Assembly: GCA_936440205.1 (NCBI GenBank)
Contig: OW387139.1
Coordinates: 39,768,378-39,832,377, forward strand
DNA from: Lepidonotus clava
Taxonomy: Eukaryota > Annelida > Polychaeta > Phyllodocida > Polynoidae
Reading direction: 5' to 3'
DNA: 64,000 nt
The position numbers and the translations under genes are program-made. Shown here piece by piece: positions 11,117 to 22,568 of the stretch; position 1 is the stretch's first letter, and each line of letters starts with the position of its first letter. The notes under the pieces were generated by a model, which was not told the origin of the DNA, did no database searches, and saw only the letters and a program-made list of their open reading frames with translations.

Positions 11117-11471
11117 AGATATAAATTGTGCACCCAGCTGGTTGTCAGCCTACATCCATATTAGAAGTAGGACCGACTACTTTGGTCAAGGGAAGGGTGC
11201 AACAGCCAAATGGGGGATGTTGCTTGCTGGGGGGCTACTTTCCATTGAACTGCTTTCTGTCACGGCCTATACTAACTGTCACCCATATCAAAAGGTCCCA
11301 TATAACAATATGATGTAACCACACAAATCGGGGACAGTATATTCCCGTTGCCAATGAAAAAGCTATCTCTGATCACTTCTGTGGTATTTCTTTCATGCTT
11401 TATTTGTCATTGCTACCTATTTTACCATTCTTTTTAAGGAAAACCTAATGCTTATTGTTGGCAAAAGTGGT

Positions 11472-11544
11472 CGATCTTGCCAGGATTCGAACCTGGAATC
11501 TTCTGATCCGTAGTCAGACGCGTTATCCATTGCGCCACAAGACC
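11472..11544 (-). tRNA. tRNA-Arg (ACG), unit 12
   Basis: Consensus copy. Confidence 0.97.
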
Positions 11545-11778
11545 GTGGGCAGACATGGCCAGAGAAAGCTTGGGGAGGGTCAGACTACATTACATGGCAG
11601 GCAGTCACTCAAGGTGGTCTTTGGCCAAACAAACTACAGTGAGAGATATTGATACATGCCCGTGTCTCTAAGCAGCATCTGCCAAGTAAAGCCTCCAGTA
11701 CAAAACCAACTCCAAAAGGTAATGTTTGACCCATGCAATCACCTTATGGTCTAAAGGCATTGGGCCAACTGCATGCAG

Positions 11779-11850
11779 TCCTCGATAGTATAGTGGTTAG
11801 TATCCCCGCCTGTCACGCGGGAGACCGGGGTTCAATTCCCCGTCGGGGAG
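11779..11850 (+). tRNA. tRNA-Asp (GTC), unit 13
   Basis: Consensus copy. Confidence 0.97.
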
Positions 11851-11981
11851 GCTTAAGAGTTTTACTATTTGAATAGACAGCAGGGACAAATCAATTATAC
11901 CCCTGTTCAGACTAATTAAGCTGTGACCCATTTTACATGAAAAATAGTGCATGGGCTTTTTCCACTGAAAAAGGCCATCTT

Positions 11982-12052
11982 TGCATCGGCCGGGAATCGA
12001 ACCCGGGCCGCCCGCATGGCAGGCGAGCATTCTACCACTGAACCACCGATGC
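11982..12052 (-). tRNA. tRNA-Gly (GCC), unit 13
   Basis: One C-to-T change at anticodon-loop base 38. The anticodon and stems are intact. Confidence 0.92.
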
Positions 12053-12407
12053 AGATATAAATTGTGCACCCAGCTGGTTGTCAGCCTACATCCATATTAG
12101 AAGTAGGACCGACTACTTTGGTCAAGGGGAGGGTGCAACAGCCAAATGGGGGATGTTGCTTGCTGGGGGGCTACTTTCCATTGAACTGCTTTCTGTCACG
12201 GCCTATACTAACTGTCACCCATATCAAAAGGTCCCATATAACAATATGATGTAACCACACAAATCGGGGACAGTATATTCCCGTTGCCAATGAAAAAGCT
12301 ATCTCTGATCACTTCTGTGGTATTTCTTTCATGCTTTATTTGTCATTGCTACCTATTTTACCATTCTTTTTAAGGAAAACCTAATGCTTATTGTTGGCAA
12401 AAGTGGT

Positions 12408-12480
12408 CGATCTTGCCAGGATTCGAACCTGGAATCTTCTGATCCGTAGTCAGACGCGTTATCCATTGCGCCACAAGACC
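12408..12480 (-). tRNA. tRNA-Arg (ACG), unit 13
   Basis: Consensus copy. Confidence 0.97.
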
Positions 12481-12714
12481 GTGGGCAGACATGGCCAGAG
12501 AAAGCTTGGGGAGGGTCAGACTACATTACATGGCAGGCAGTCACTCAAGGTGGTCTTTGGCCAAACAAACTACAGTGAGAGATATTGATACATGCCTGTG
12601 TCTCTAAGCAGCATCTGCCAAGTAAAGCCTCCAGTACAAAACCAACTCCAAAAGGTAATGTTTGACCCATGCAATCACCTTATGGTCTAAAGGCATTGGG
12701 CAAACTGCATGCAG

Positions 12715-12786
12715 TCCTCGATAGTATAGTGGTTAGTATCCCCGCCTGTCACGCGGGAGACCGGGGTTCAATTCCCCGTCGGGGAG
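12715..12786 (+). tRNA. tRNA-Asp (GTC), unit 14
   Basis: The gene is unchanged. The spacer upstream has one change at about 12701. Confidence 0.97.
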
Positions 12787-12917
12787 GCTTAAGAGTTTTA
12801 CTATTTGAATAGACAGCAGGGACAAATCAATTATACCCCTGTTCAGACTAATTAAGCTGTGACCCATTTTACATGAAAAATAGTGCATGGGCTTTTTCCA
12901 CTGAAAAAGGCCATCTT

Positions 12918-12988
12918 TGCATCGGCCGGGAATCGAACCCGGGCCGCCCGCGTGGCAGGCGAGCATTCTACCACTGAACCACCGATGC
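12918..12988 (-). tRNA. tRNA-Gly (GCC), unit 14
   Basis: Consensus copy. Confidence 0.97.
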
Positions 12989-13343
12989 AGATATAAATTG
13001 TGCACCCAGCTGGTTGTCAGCCTACATCCATATTAGAAGTAGGACCGACTACTTTGGTCAAGGGGAGGGTGCAACAGCCAAATGGGGGATGTTGCTTGCT
13101 GGGGGGCTACTTTCCATTGAACTGCTTTCTGTCACGGCCTATACTAACTGTCACCCATATCAAAAGGTCCCATATAACAATATGATGTAACCACACAAAT
13201 CGGGGACAGTATATTCCCGTTGCCAATGAAAAAGCTATCTCTGATCACTTCTGTGGTATTTCTTTCATGCTTTATTTGTCATTGCTACCTATTTTACCAT
13301 TCTTTTTAAGGAAAACCTAATGCTTATTGTTGGCAAAAGTGGT

Positions 13344-13391
13344 CGATCTTGCCAGGATTCGAACCTGGAATCTTCTGATCCGTAGTCAGAC
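13344..13391 (-). pseudogene. tRNA-Arg 3' half at the array edge
   Basis: The gene is cut just 5' of its anticodon stem, where the array jumps into the middle of a tRNA-Asp gene. No promoter A box remains. Confidence 0.9.
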
Positions 13392-13436
13392 CCGCCTGTC
13401 ACGCGGGAGACCGGGGTTCAATTCCCCGTCGGGGAG
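13391..13436 (+). pseudogene. tRNA-Asp 3' half fused to the broken tRNA-Arg
   Basis: The sequence picks up at the tRNA-Asp anticodon stem and runs unchanged to its 3' end and into the usual spacer. The D arm, A box and acceptor 5' strand are missing. Confidence 0.9.
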
Positions 13437-13583
13437 GCTTAAGAGTTTTACTATTTGAATAGACAGCAGGGACAAATCGATTATACCCCTCATCTATGTG
13501 ATTCCTTTTCAGACGAAATAAGCTGTGACCCATTTTACATGAAAAATAGTGCATGGACTTTTTCCACTGAAAAAGGCCATCTT

Positions 13584-13654
13584 TGCATCAGCCAGGAATC
13601 GAACCCGGGCTGCCCGCATGGCAGGGGAGCATTCTACCACTGAACCACCGATGC
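13584..13654 (-). pseudogene. tRNA-Gly (GCC), decayed copy beyond the array
   Basis: The anticodon GCC is kept. A C30-C40 mismatch opens the anticodon stem, two G-T wobbles appear in the T and acceptor stems, and loop base 38 is changed. Homology to the unit fades out by about 13690. It may still be transcribed, since the B box is intact. Confidence 0.75.
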
Positions 13655-13690
13655 AGATAGAAATGGTGCACATAGCTGGTGGTCAGCTTG

Positions 13691-15239
13691 TATCCATCTC
13701 AGAATCATTTCTAAAGCCATCTGAATCTCCCTTTACGCCCTAAATCTTGTACAGATTGTGGACCTCATTAATTTTGTCTTTGGGACGGAAGCCTATCACA
13801 AGTAAACATGTTGAAGAAATGTATCAGGATTTCCTTAACTGGGGAGGATCAGTATATGAGTACTTCATTTTCCTCTAGTATTATAGGTTAAGCCTCGACC
13901 AAAATACAGGGCCACAACCCCCTGGACGTTCCCCTCCCCCCCCCCCCCCCCCCCCCCATCTGGATCTACCCCTGATATCGCCTCCCATCCTCAGAATATT
14001 CTCAATATATACAAGTGACTTGGTTGTTTTATTTCAGCTTTGTTTTTCTTCCTATGTTATACTGCTATTAGGTTTTTAGGTTTTTAAGTGCTAAATTGAA
14101 ACTCAACGTCTCAAGAGCCTCATCAAAAAAAAATATAAAAATAATGTGTCCGCTACGTCTTTGATTTAATGTATGGCAATTATACCAGTCTCTCGACTAG
14201 ACTGATTAAAAAACAATAAAAAGGTAAGATAATGATCCAACTTCTATCTTGCTAACACAGAACGTTTACTGAAATAATGTAATTGGTAGAACGGTAGATA
14301 AAAAGAGAACATTTCTATATCAATTGTAAATCCTTCCTAGTTGTGTTACATGATTGTGCTTAACAATATTAACCCACGAAATGATATGTTATTTTGTAAG
14401 ACTAGGAATTCTAGCTCTAAAATGTTGAATATCTTTAACTGAATTTAGGTCAATACAAAGATTTAAATAAGGTATTCTGGCTATTCCTTGACAGTTGGTA
14501 AATCCTGGGTTCTTGTCTCAAAACCTATGTATACACTGTTTTCGGGGGGGGGGGAGGGGGGGGGGCTCTCCCTAAATATGTATCATAATATGAGATGAAT
14601 TTATTCTTATGGGATGGGGGCAGGAGGAGGCGAGGGGGAGGGGGAACAGTGTCTGACACTGTCGAACCCCTCACTTCGGTCCAGAGTTATATTTGAGCTC
14701 CGTCTATGCCGATATTACATACCCAACGAAAAACAATTTTAAAAGTATAAAGTCTGCAACAGAACCCGGCCCTTTGACCTCACTTGCTTCTGGAATCCCT
14801 GCTGGCCAGCTGAATACATCGACCACTGCCAATGACAAACAGCAGGCTTGCTCAGCTTTTTTTTTTTTTTTTATTTATTTTTTATTATTATTATTATTAT
14901 TTTTTTTTTTTTTACTTCTCTCCACATCCACGTCCCGTATAATCTGTGGTCAGGGATCAATGGACAAGAAACCACCGACAAAGCATGCTTAAGGTAGATG
15001 GTTTTTGTGAAGGGGTTAAGTGCCCTTAAATCCGTTACAGTGACATGGGTATTTTCTAAAATAAAATTGGTGTTCTTTACAGGTAAAATTCAGATTCGAT
15101 TCAGCGGAAGGACGCCAACGGAATAGTGGTTTTTATGCAACAATCATTAAAAATAGTCTTAATAAGTAATAGTTAGCAATTATTTTGAGCACTTAGAATT
15201 AATTTAATAATATTAATTCCGTAGCCACAACGTCTGTTT
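13691..15239. other. Intergenic, no gene seen
   Basis: AT-rich single-copy-looking sequence with a C22 run at 13936-13957, G11-A-G10 at 14544-14565, and T-rich and TTA-rich runs at about 14859-14914. I see no exon or known repeat. Confidence 0.6.
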
Positions 15240-15843
15240 CACCATGTGTGTCTCCCCACACAGAAAGGATGCTCCAGGCAGAAATTAGGCATTTAAGAGG
15301 ATGTTTTAAGCTTTCAAATGATACCAAGCACATCAAAATTGGATAATTTTCAAGGAATTTACAGGCTGTTGAACACAGGACGGTCAATATTCCTGAAAAT
15401 GGCAAAAAGCCCGGATATTGAATATTTATCTAAATATTAAATTTTAGTAATGAAATAAAAAAATTCCATTAATTAATAAAAAGCCATAGAGGCTATCAAG
15501 CTTATAACTTTTGTTCTACAAAAGATACAATAAAGTCATGTTTTTCCAAATGGGTTACAATTTTTGACAAAATTGGCAAAATTTTGTTGTTTCCATGGTA
15601 ACCAAACATCTGATGCTTGGTAATATTTGGGGAAAAACATTCCATTAACATTCAAAATAGAATGTTTTTCAAACAAAATGGAATGTTTAGATTGGGATGA
15701 CTGAATTCTACACAAAACGTTGGTTAAGACATTTTGATCCCTATTTTTCACAAATCTACCCATATCTCCCTTAATATTACCTGTAGAGCTTAAGACATAT
15801 CCCCCTCAGAGCATCCTTTCTGTGTGGGGAGACACATGTGGTG
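15240..15843. mobile_element. Inverted-repeat element, family F (MITE-like)
   Basis: Arms of about 35 bp at 15240-15275 and 15809-15843 are inverted copies, sharing TGTGTCTCCCCACACAGAAA and then GGATGCTC. The 530-bp interior is AT-rich with no transposase. No clear target duplication was found, so the superfamily is open. Confidence 0.65.
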
Positions 15844-17198
15844 ATCACCAATAAATGATCACTTGACCACGTCTGCACAAGATCTAGGCCTATACAGACA
15901 AAAAGAGATACAGGCGACCCCTTGAAAACCCATATCTTTTATATTAAAATAAACCAAAGAGAAAGATTATCCCCATCCCCTACTCCTCCTGGGCCCCGCC
16001 TGCCCAGCATGCGAACACAGGTCTGCTATCAGGGCGAAGAAAGGGCCGGATGTGAGATAAACGCCGGACACACTGGAGAGGTCAAGGGAGGAGGCCAGAC
16101 AGGACGTTCTGGGTAAAAGGGGTCCAGACGGAGAGGCAGACAGGCGGAAAACAGTGATGGATAGGCTCAGCGACACAGTGACGGATAGACTTATAGGAAA
16201 CAGACAGACCTGCCCTCAGGCAATGCAGACAAAGCCAGTTGTGCATGGATCGATAATGTTTTGAATAGTTTCACTATAGAATTGTTCGCAGGAGATTTTG
16301 ATAATTATAGTGTTTTTGTTCTTTAATTTTATTAAAGCAAAATAATTATTATTAGCAGTTAATTGTGTTGTGGCCCTGTGTAGAGGTTTCACTACAGACC
16401 ACCGATAGATGGATAAGAAACAGACAGACAGACAGAGAGTCAGAAATATGATTTAGTTAATATACCCTTATTAACAGTATCCCGAGAGAGAAAATAGAAT
16501 ACAAACACAACCAATTGCCAGCCAGCAGAAACAAGGGTGGAGGATTGGGCTTCAGAAAAATACTCCATCTCCTTTCCGTTTATTATCCTAAGCGAACCTG
16601 ACTTTTACTGCATTCCAGCGAATATTTTACTGGTTTCCAATCTGTAAGGGTATGTCCTGAGCTAAATAAGACTTAGTGTTCGCATTAGCATACAAATATG
16701 CATGCTTGTTTCCATACATCAACTGAGCCTCTTTCGTGAAGGCATTGATCAGAGGCACTTCCTCTGCACGTGTAGTATTTTGAGTGTATTTTGTTTAAGG
16801 GTAAAGAAGATCAAAAAGAAATAGGGTAAAACGAAGGAAAGTCTTTTGGCCTGCATTGAAAAACTGAAATAGGATATGCGTTAGAAATGGAAAAAGGGAA
16901 AGGAAATCGATACCTTCACAAGCAAATTAAAGATAATTATAGACAATGAACAATACTGGAAATAATGCTTCTTTCCATGAATGGCTTACCAATTCGATCT
17001 GAATAGAGTTTAATCTGGTGAGATAGAAGCTGGTACATCAACTCATGCATGTTTGGTCTGCAATGCCTTAGCTTGCAAAACTAGAATTAATGATAATGTT
17101 TATTGTCAATTTTAAGAATGATACTTTAATTTGGCTATTTCCAGAAATAATAAACTAACTAGAAATGAATGCCTGGAAACCTTAGTAAGGCATTTGCC

Positions 17199-17277
<79 letters not shown>

Positions 17278-17465
17278 GAAATTATCATTTAACTACGGTG
17301 ATTTTTGTGTTAGATGATCTTTGAGAATGTATCATTATCACCTAGATCAGTAGATGGAAGTTCAGGTCAAGGAATGTGGTTGAATAAAAAAGACATGTCA
17401 GTGCATTAATAAAGGCAGAACACCAGCACCAGCTAAGGTAGCAGAAAGCCCCAACACTGTGGGCT
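15844..17465. other. Intergenic, simple repeats only
   Basis: Holds CAGA-rich stretches at about 16090-16210 and 16418-16440 and a TG microsatellite. No exon is supported. Confidence 0.55.
17201..17274. repeat. (TG)37 microsatellite
   Basis: An uninterrupted TG dinucleotide run. Confidence 0.97.
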
Positions 17466-17545
17466 TTGCGAGCGGCCGTTGCAGTTGGTTTAGTCGGCTT
17501 GGCGTTCGCCTTTTGCGCGGGTGGCCGGGGTTCAATTCCCGTAAT
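17466..17545 (+). repeat. tRNA-like SINE head
   Basis: An A-box-like TGCAGTTGGTTTAGTCGG is followed at tRNA spacing by the B box GGTTCAATTCC. The acceptor ends do not pair, so it is read as a SINE fragment and not a tRNA gene. Confidence 0.5.
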
Positions 17546-18470
17546 AGGTCGTAGTAATAATTCTTATGACAGTTGCATAACTACTCGTTGCAAACCAAAG
17601 CCTTCGGAAAGGAATTTATGGTTCACATATTTCCAAACATTTTTCATTCAAATAACTATATGTTATCACCAGTCTAACTAAGGCATACCATAATATATAA
17701 ACCATGGTATGATAACCTAGCATTAATAAAAACATTGTTATGCTCTATTGAATTAAGGGGGATCTACGAACATTAAAATAGTTCACAAAAAAAAATGAAA
17801 ATATACCCACCTCTTATGGAATTCTACTGGTGGTTAAAACCAATATCATGAATTTTTTTTTACCAAAGTTGGACTGTTGGAACATAATTATTTCTATAAT
17901 TATCTCAGTTTCTACTGATAAGTAATAAAAAGACACTAAGTATTATAGTACAAAAAGTCACTAAATAATGGGAAAGGGGACACAATCTCCAATAATTTTT
18001 GCCCAATTCGTTTTTTGATTTTTTTTTTCTTTATGGAAAACTCTGTTAAAGAAGATTTTTATATGATGTTTGTCTTGAAAATAATTTCCTACAGAGCCCA
18101 AAAATTGGAGCAGAAAAAGAAAGAATTGTATTTTGTTTGTGCAATAAAATGAGCACTGCTATTTTTAAAAATAAATCTTTGTGCCCATTAATCTTACCAT
18201 GTCCCTGTATACCTGTGTCTGTAGCTCTGACCTTTGACCTTTGGCAGGTGATACCTTCTGCTATCAGGTGAACGCCCAGGTGTGGAAGTCATCCCAGGTA
18301 CACCTTCTGAGACACCTTCACCACAGTGACGTTAATGGCAAGTCAGGTGCGAAACAGCAGCGGGCTACAATGACAGATACCTTGTGAATATTTAGTGTTA
18401 CTCGGTTTAGAAAGAGGGAGTGTAGAAATAGCAAAAAAAAGGTTATGTTGAATAGAGATAAGGTTATTTT
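17546..18470. other. Intergenic, no gene seen
   Basis: AT-rich sequence. Apart from a direct repeat of TGACCT at 18228-18240 I see nothing distinctive. Confidence 0.55.
18228..18240 (-). promoter_or_regulatory. Perfect DR1 half-site pair
   Basis: On the minus strand it reads AGGTCAAAGGTCA, two AGGTCA half-sites one base apart. This is the classical site for RXR partners, HNF4 and COUP-TF. No gene start lies nearby, so it may be chance or part of a repeat. Confidence 0.25.
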
Positions 18471-20329
18471 GATTCTCCCAACCACAGATAGCCAGTTATT
18501 TGACTTTTACCTGCAGGTTAGCCTAAAACAGGATGCATTCTGGGTAATATGTCGACAAAAACCAATGCATTAGTACAGACATTTTCATGAATTTTATCAT
18601 TTTTTGTGACCAATCGTGGGAATTGGTGTCCTAGAGGGGGAAAGTATGAAAATTAATTTACAATCCCACCTTTCAGACAATGCAAACCATTTTAAAATAT
18701 TCCTATTGTAGGCTGAGGTATGGGCATTCGAAATCCCCTATGCGGTACACACTGGCGGATTCATGGACTGATGGCACCATGGATCGATGGCACCATGGAC
18801 TGATCGCACCACCCTGGACTGATCGCACCACCTCTCTGGACTGATCGCACCACTTTGATGGACTGATCGCGCCACCTCTCTGGACTGATTGCACCACCTC
18901 TAGACTGATCGCACCAGTAAAACTACATAACTGCAATCTGTCAGGTCTAAAAGGTTTATGTATTAAAAGTAAGATTAGGGTGAATAGGGGGTTCATTATC
19001 CAGGGGACCTGCCCTGGGTATCTCAAAAAATTCTACAAAATTTCATTTTAATTTCATGGTAATATTGATAAATAAATGTCTTTTATGTATTTTATGTATG
19101 TAAGTCTTTATGAGTAGGGGGTGAAATGCAATGATCTATTTCTATTTAAATCTATGCACGCAGGTCATTTATCATGCCTAGTATCACACATTATTTCAAC
19201 CTTCCTGAATCTATAAATCAATATCTATTTTCTCTGTGTTCTATTGTCGTCATTACAATTTTTTGAATCATGAAAATACAAGGGCGGGATGGGGGGGGGG
19301 GGGTGTCCAGCAGACCTGTCCTAGGTGTGCAGGGGGCGGGATAAGGTGGGGCGGGGGGGGGGGTCAGGATACCTGCCCTGGGTGTCCAGGGGGCAGGATA
19401 AAAAAGGGGGAGTATGGGGGACCTGCCCTGAAAAATTATGATACAAATTATTTATCCAGAATTGGTGAGATTGAGGTGGTGCGATCAGTCCATTGAGGTG
19501 GTGCCATCGATCCATTGAGGTGGTGCCATCGGTCCAGGAAAAGCGGTGCGATCAGTCCGGTGCCATCGGTCCATGGTGCCATCAGTCCAATTACCCACTG
19601 GCGCACCCCTGTTTCAGCATTTGTGCTTCATTTCCATATTATAGCTCCCTGAACCAAACCATATTTAGTTAACAAAATACAATTTTCTTAATTATCAAAG
19701 TTACTTAAAATAGAGTAACTTTTCACACAGATCTCCATTCAAATAACAGTTTTTACCACTGCAAAGTGAAAGACTTTTGTCATGAAACTTGACAAAAATA
19801 TTCTATGCAATCTGAATATTCCTTTCTCTGTTGCCATGGTAACATGAGAACATTCCTTATTGTTATGCCCTTTTCAAAAAGGACATTCCTTGCAAAATTA
19901 CCCACAATGCAACTTTCATAAATAAAAAGAATGTTTTTTTGCTCATAATCTTAATCTCTGGAAAATTCTGCCTAGGTCACGTTTTAAAGGGAAATATGCA
20001 GTATTATCTTGTTTTCAACGATAACTCACTTAATAATGGACTTAGAGCAAAATAACTAATATCCCTATAGGTTACCATATCCTGTGACTGGTCACAATAT
20101 TTTGTAGATTAACATTGTGAAAAACTAACAGTCATTATTTTTCAAATTAGTATCGATATACAATTATTATTCCTGAGTTGTTTCAAAATTCATTCATTTA
20201 AGATGGATCTAGAACAATTATTTGATAATTTTCTATAGTTTTTCCTGCTGTTTTGTCGACAGAATGAGTCATAATTAGCCTGCAGGTCCTTAAAATACTT
20301 TATATCAGCTATCCGTGGTCGGTAGAATT
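18471..20329. mobile_element. Long-TIR element, family D, large copy with nested insert
   Basis: The ends are imperfect inverted repeats of about 90-100 bp: CCAACCACAGATAGC on the left and the reverse of GACCACGGATAGC on the right. Both run on through a CCTGCAGG motif to GTCGACAAAA. No transposase frame was found. The interior holds another repeat at about 18765-19611. Confidence 0.6.
18765..19611. mobile_element. Nested element with inverted mini-repeat clusters
   Basis: Eight mini-repeats of the form GGACTGATCGCACCA lie at 18765-18918, and six inverted ones at 19473-19588. The right edge reads GCGCACCCCTG, a hAT-like end. The left end is not clear. G-rich blocks in between (19286-19430) resemble each other. 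No protein is coded. Confidence 0.5.
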
Positions 20330-20395
20330 GCTTTTGTTGGTTAGTGAATATTTAAATTTGTGGCTCATTCAGGAAAACTAAGATTTGCTGTGACC

Positions 20396-20616
20396 AGTGG
20401 CATAATTTTCGTAACTGATTTCAGTTCTATGTATATCTAATATATGTATGTCACATAATATAAGTATGTCACACAAAGTAAAAGCACCTTTCCAGCTGCT
20501 TACAATCCCTCTTCAAGGTTACTTTGGAAGACAGAATCATTCATTATGAAACACTAATCTGATTTCGCCAAATAAGCCTAATCACTGAAATCAGTTACTA
20601 AAATATAAGCCCTGCT
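20396..20616. mobile_element. MITE family E, copy 1
   Basis: The ends read CGTAACTGATTTCAG and its inverse CTGAAATCAGTTACT, about 220 bp apart, with no coding capacity. Confidence 0.5.
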
Positions 20617-21434
20617 GGAGACCGAAATTCAGAGATTAAAGATAGAGATATTGCAAACCATTTTAATATACATACTTCGATTATAGGCCGGAATTTTTGT
20701 TGTTGGGAGTTATCCACCTCATAATTTTATTCACAAAGCATTCTAATTCACAAAGTCTGCTTTCACCAAAATTATGGTCATTTAAATTCAACCACATTTT
20801 ATCAGATGTATAAATGTATCGTGCTGTTTGATGTGAAGATGAGGACAAAGTAATTGAAATAGATAAAAAGGATGATGAACGGGGGCGTTCGAAAATTTAG
20901 GTCCCGTAGTTAATCTACTAGGTTCAAGCAGTAAATAATAATAACATTTAAAAATGATGGATGCTGTTCCTAAAAGAAAATAATAAGGCGTCAGCAAAAA
21001 TGAAATTTCACGTTGAGATTGCCCCAAACCCAGTTCACAGAGACTCCAGATCGGGAGATCTTCCGATTTCCTTTCATTTTATAGAATTCTTCCGATCTCC
21101 CGCCTTTTGTACACAATCTCGAGCTCCTGTTTTTCCCCTCAAATCCCCTTTTCATGTGTTTAAGAAGATGCATGCCATAACTCAGGTCTGACTGGCTACA
21201 TCCTCTTGGGAGGTGGTTTAATACACGCATGAAGATAATGATTATTAGAAATATGAATTTATCAATCCTAAAACTATGTGTATAATGTTGTTGCGAAGGA
21301 ATAAAGGCCTGACAATATATATGAAATTGTTGATGAATCCATGAATTGAATCCTTTTATTTTCTTTTTAACCCCTAACGATTCGCCAATTAAATCTCCCG
21401 ATTTCTGGTAATCATAGGTGGGATTTCCAGACTT
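20617..21434. other. Intergenic, no gene seen
   Basis: A 203-codon open frame on the minus strand runs over this stretch into the SINE at 21435, but its protein is compositionally odd and without domains. A local palindrome built on GATCGGGAGATC lies at about 21048-21105. Confidence 0.45.
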
Positions 21435-21603
21435 TAGCGTCATTTTTGACCATCTTAACCTAGCTGGAGTCTTTGGGTTCGAGTCCCGGTGGTGGCGACC
21501 CAGTTCAAGTCGTAATCTGCAACGAGATCTACCTCTGCGCCGAGAAAGGAGTCCGTGAGAATAGAATTTCAGTAAAAGGTGTCGATGTGACAGAGTGTTC
21601 AAG
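21435..21603 (+). repeat. tRNA-derived SINE-like repeat
   Basis: Carries a B box (GGTTCGAGTCCC) at about 21476 followed by a body with GAGATCTACCTCTGCGCC. The body is repeated in inverse orientation at 22485-22568. Confidence 0.5.
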
Positions 21604-22484
21604 TCGTTGTGCCCGATTTCAAAGTCCCACTAAACTATGCAGTTCGAGTGCTGCTGATGATGCGAACGAAAAATTAACCGTTGGTGGCCACCTTTACCTC
21701 AGTACAACTTAACAAGACAAAGTGGAAGACCAGCGAATCTGGAAAACTGAATAGAAAAAAAACGTGCTTCATGGTTCTGATATTGTTATGTGGTGACGAT
21801 AAAGGTTATGAGATAATGAAAGCCGCTGATCCAACTCAGGTACAAATTAAAAGTATCACCTGTTACTTCTCTGAATTATACTGACAGGACTATCATAAAG
21901 ATTGTTTTTTATAGTAACGCCTCATTCCATTTACCCTAGTCAAGTAATAGATTTCTAAATTTACCTGTCTCCAAATTAATAAAGTCAATATGACACGTAA
22001 TACGAATAAGTTAAATTGGGTACGTGTGTACCAACGTAGGCTGGCTGAGCAATTAATAATACCATTCGTCATAGTTTTTTTAAGCATTCAAATCGGATAT
22101 ATGCTTGGAGATTGTTTGGGAAAGAAGAACCAGTTCTATAATTATAGTCCACCTCCATATATATAATATTATTTCAATATAACAGAACCAACTCCCAGCG
22201 GTGTGATTATAGAGCCATATAGCCTATGTATACATCATAGGAATCATTTGTTTTTGGAAAATGAAATCACGGACTTTTCTTACCTCTTAAATTGGTCAAT
22301 GAATCAATGTCCTACTATATGAATTAATGATAATGCCGAACACAACATGACTTTTATATGCAAGTTCTGAGAAAAACAACACCGTTATTAATTCATTATA
22401 TTCCGAATGATAAACCTTCAGCCTGCTGGTTTATAAGTAGAAGGAATACCAAGAACCAGCAGCTTATGAAAGCCTTAAGTACAC

Positions 22485-22568
22485 TCTGCCGCATCGACAC
22501 TTTTTACTGAAAGTCTACTCTCACGGACTCATTTCCCGGCGCGGAGGTAGATCTCGTAGCAGAGTGCC
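22485..22568 (-). repeat. Inverted partner of the 21435 repeat
   Basis: About 85 bp match the body at 21518-21602, including GAGATCTACCTC and GAGTCCGTGAGA, in the opposite orientation. The head is missing. Confidence 0.6.

Larger units (their letters stand above)
1..13390. repeat. Tandem array of 936-bp tRNA units (Asp-Gly-Arg)
   Basis: Fourteen head-to-tail units are visible. Units 1-10 start at 1, 937, 1873, 2809, 3745, 4681, 5617, 6553, 7489 and 8425. Unit 11 (9361) is broken at about 10186 and followed by a 409-bp partial repeat. Units 12-14 start at 10706, 11642 and 12578. Each unit has tRNA-Asp (+), a 131-bp gap, tRNA-Gly (-), a 355-bp spacer, tRNA-Arg (-) and about 230 bp of spacer. 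By eye units 2 and 4-9 are indistinguishable and unit 3 differs by one spacer base, which fits concerted evolution or recent amplification. The left end lies outside the window, so the copy number is a minimum. Confidence 0.98.

Noticed and set aside
17466-17545. Functional tRNA gene
   Set aside because: A and B boxes are present but acceptor arms do not pair and no anticodon stem is convincing, so it is listed as a SINE head.
19280-19430. CpG-island promoter
   Set aside because: The GC content comes from G runs with few CpG, inside a nested repeat and without a gene start.
20991-21602. 203-codon open frame, minus strand
   Set aside because: It starts in a SINE and crosses repeat-like palindromic sequence. 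Composition and lack of domains speak against a gene.
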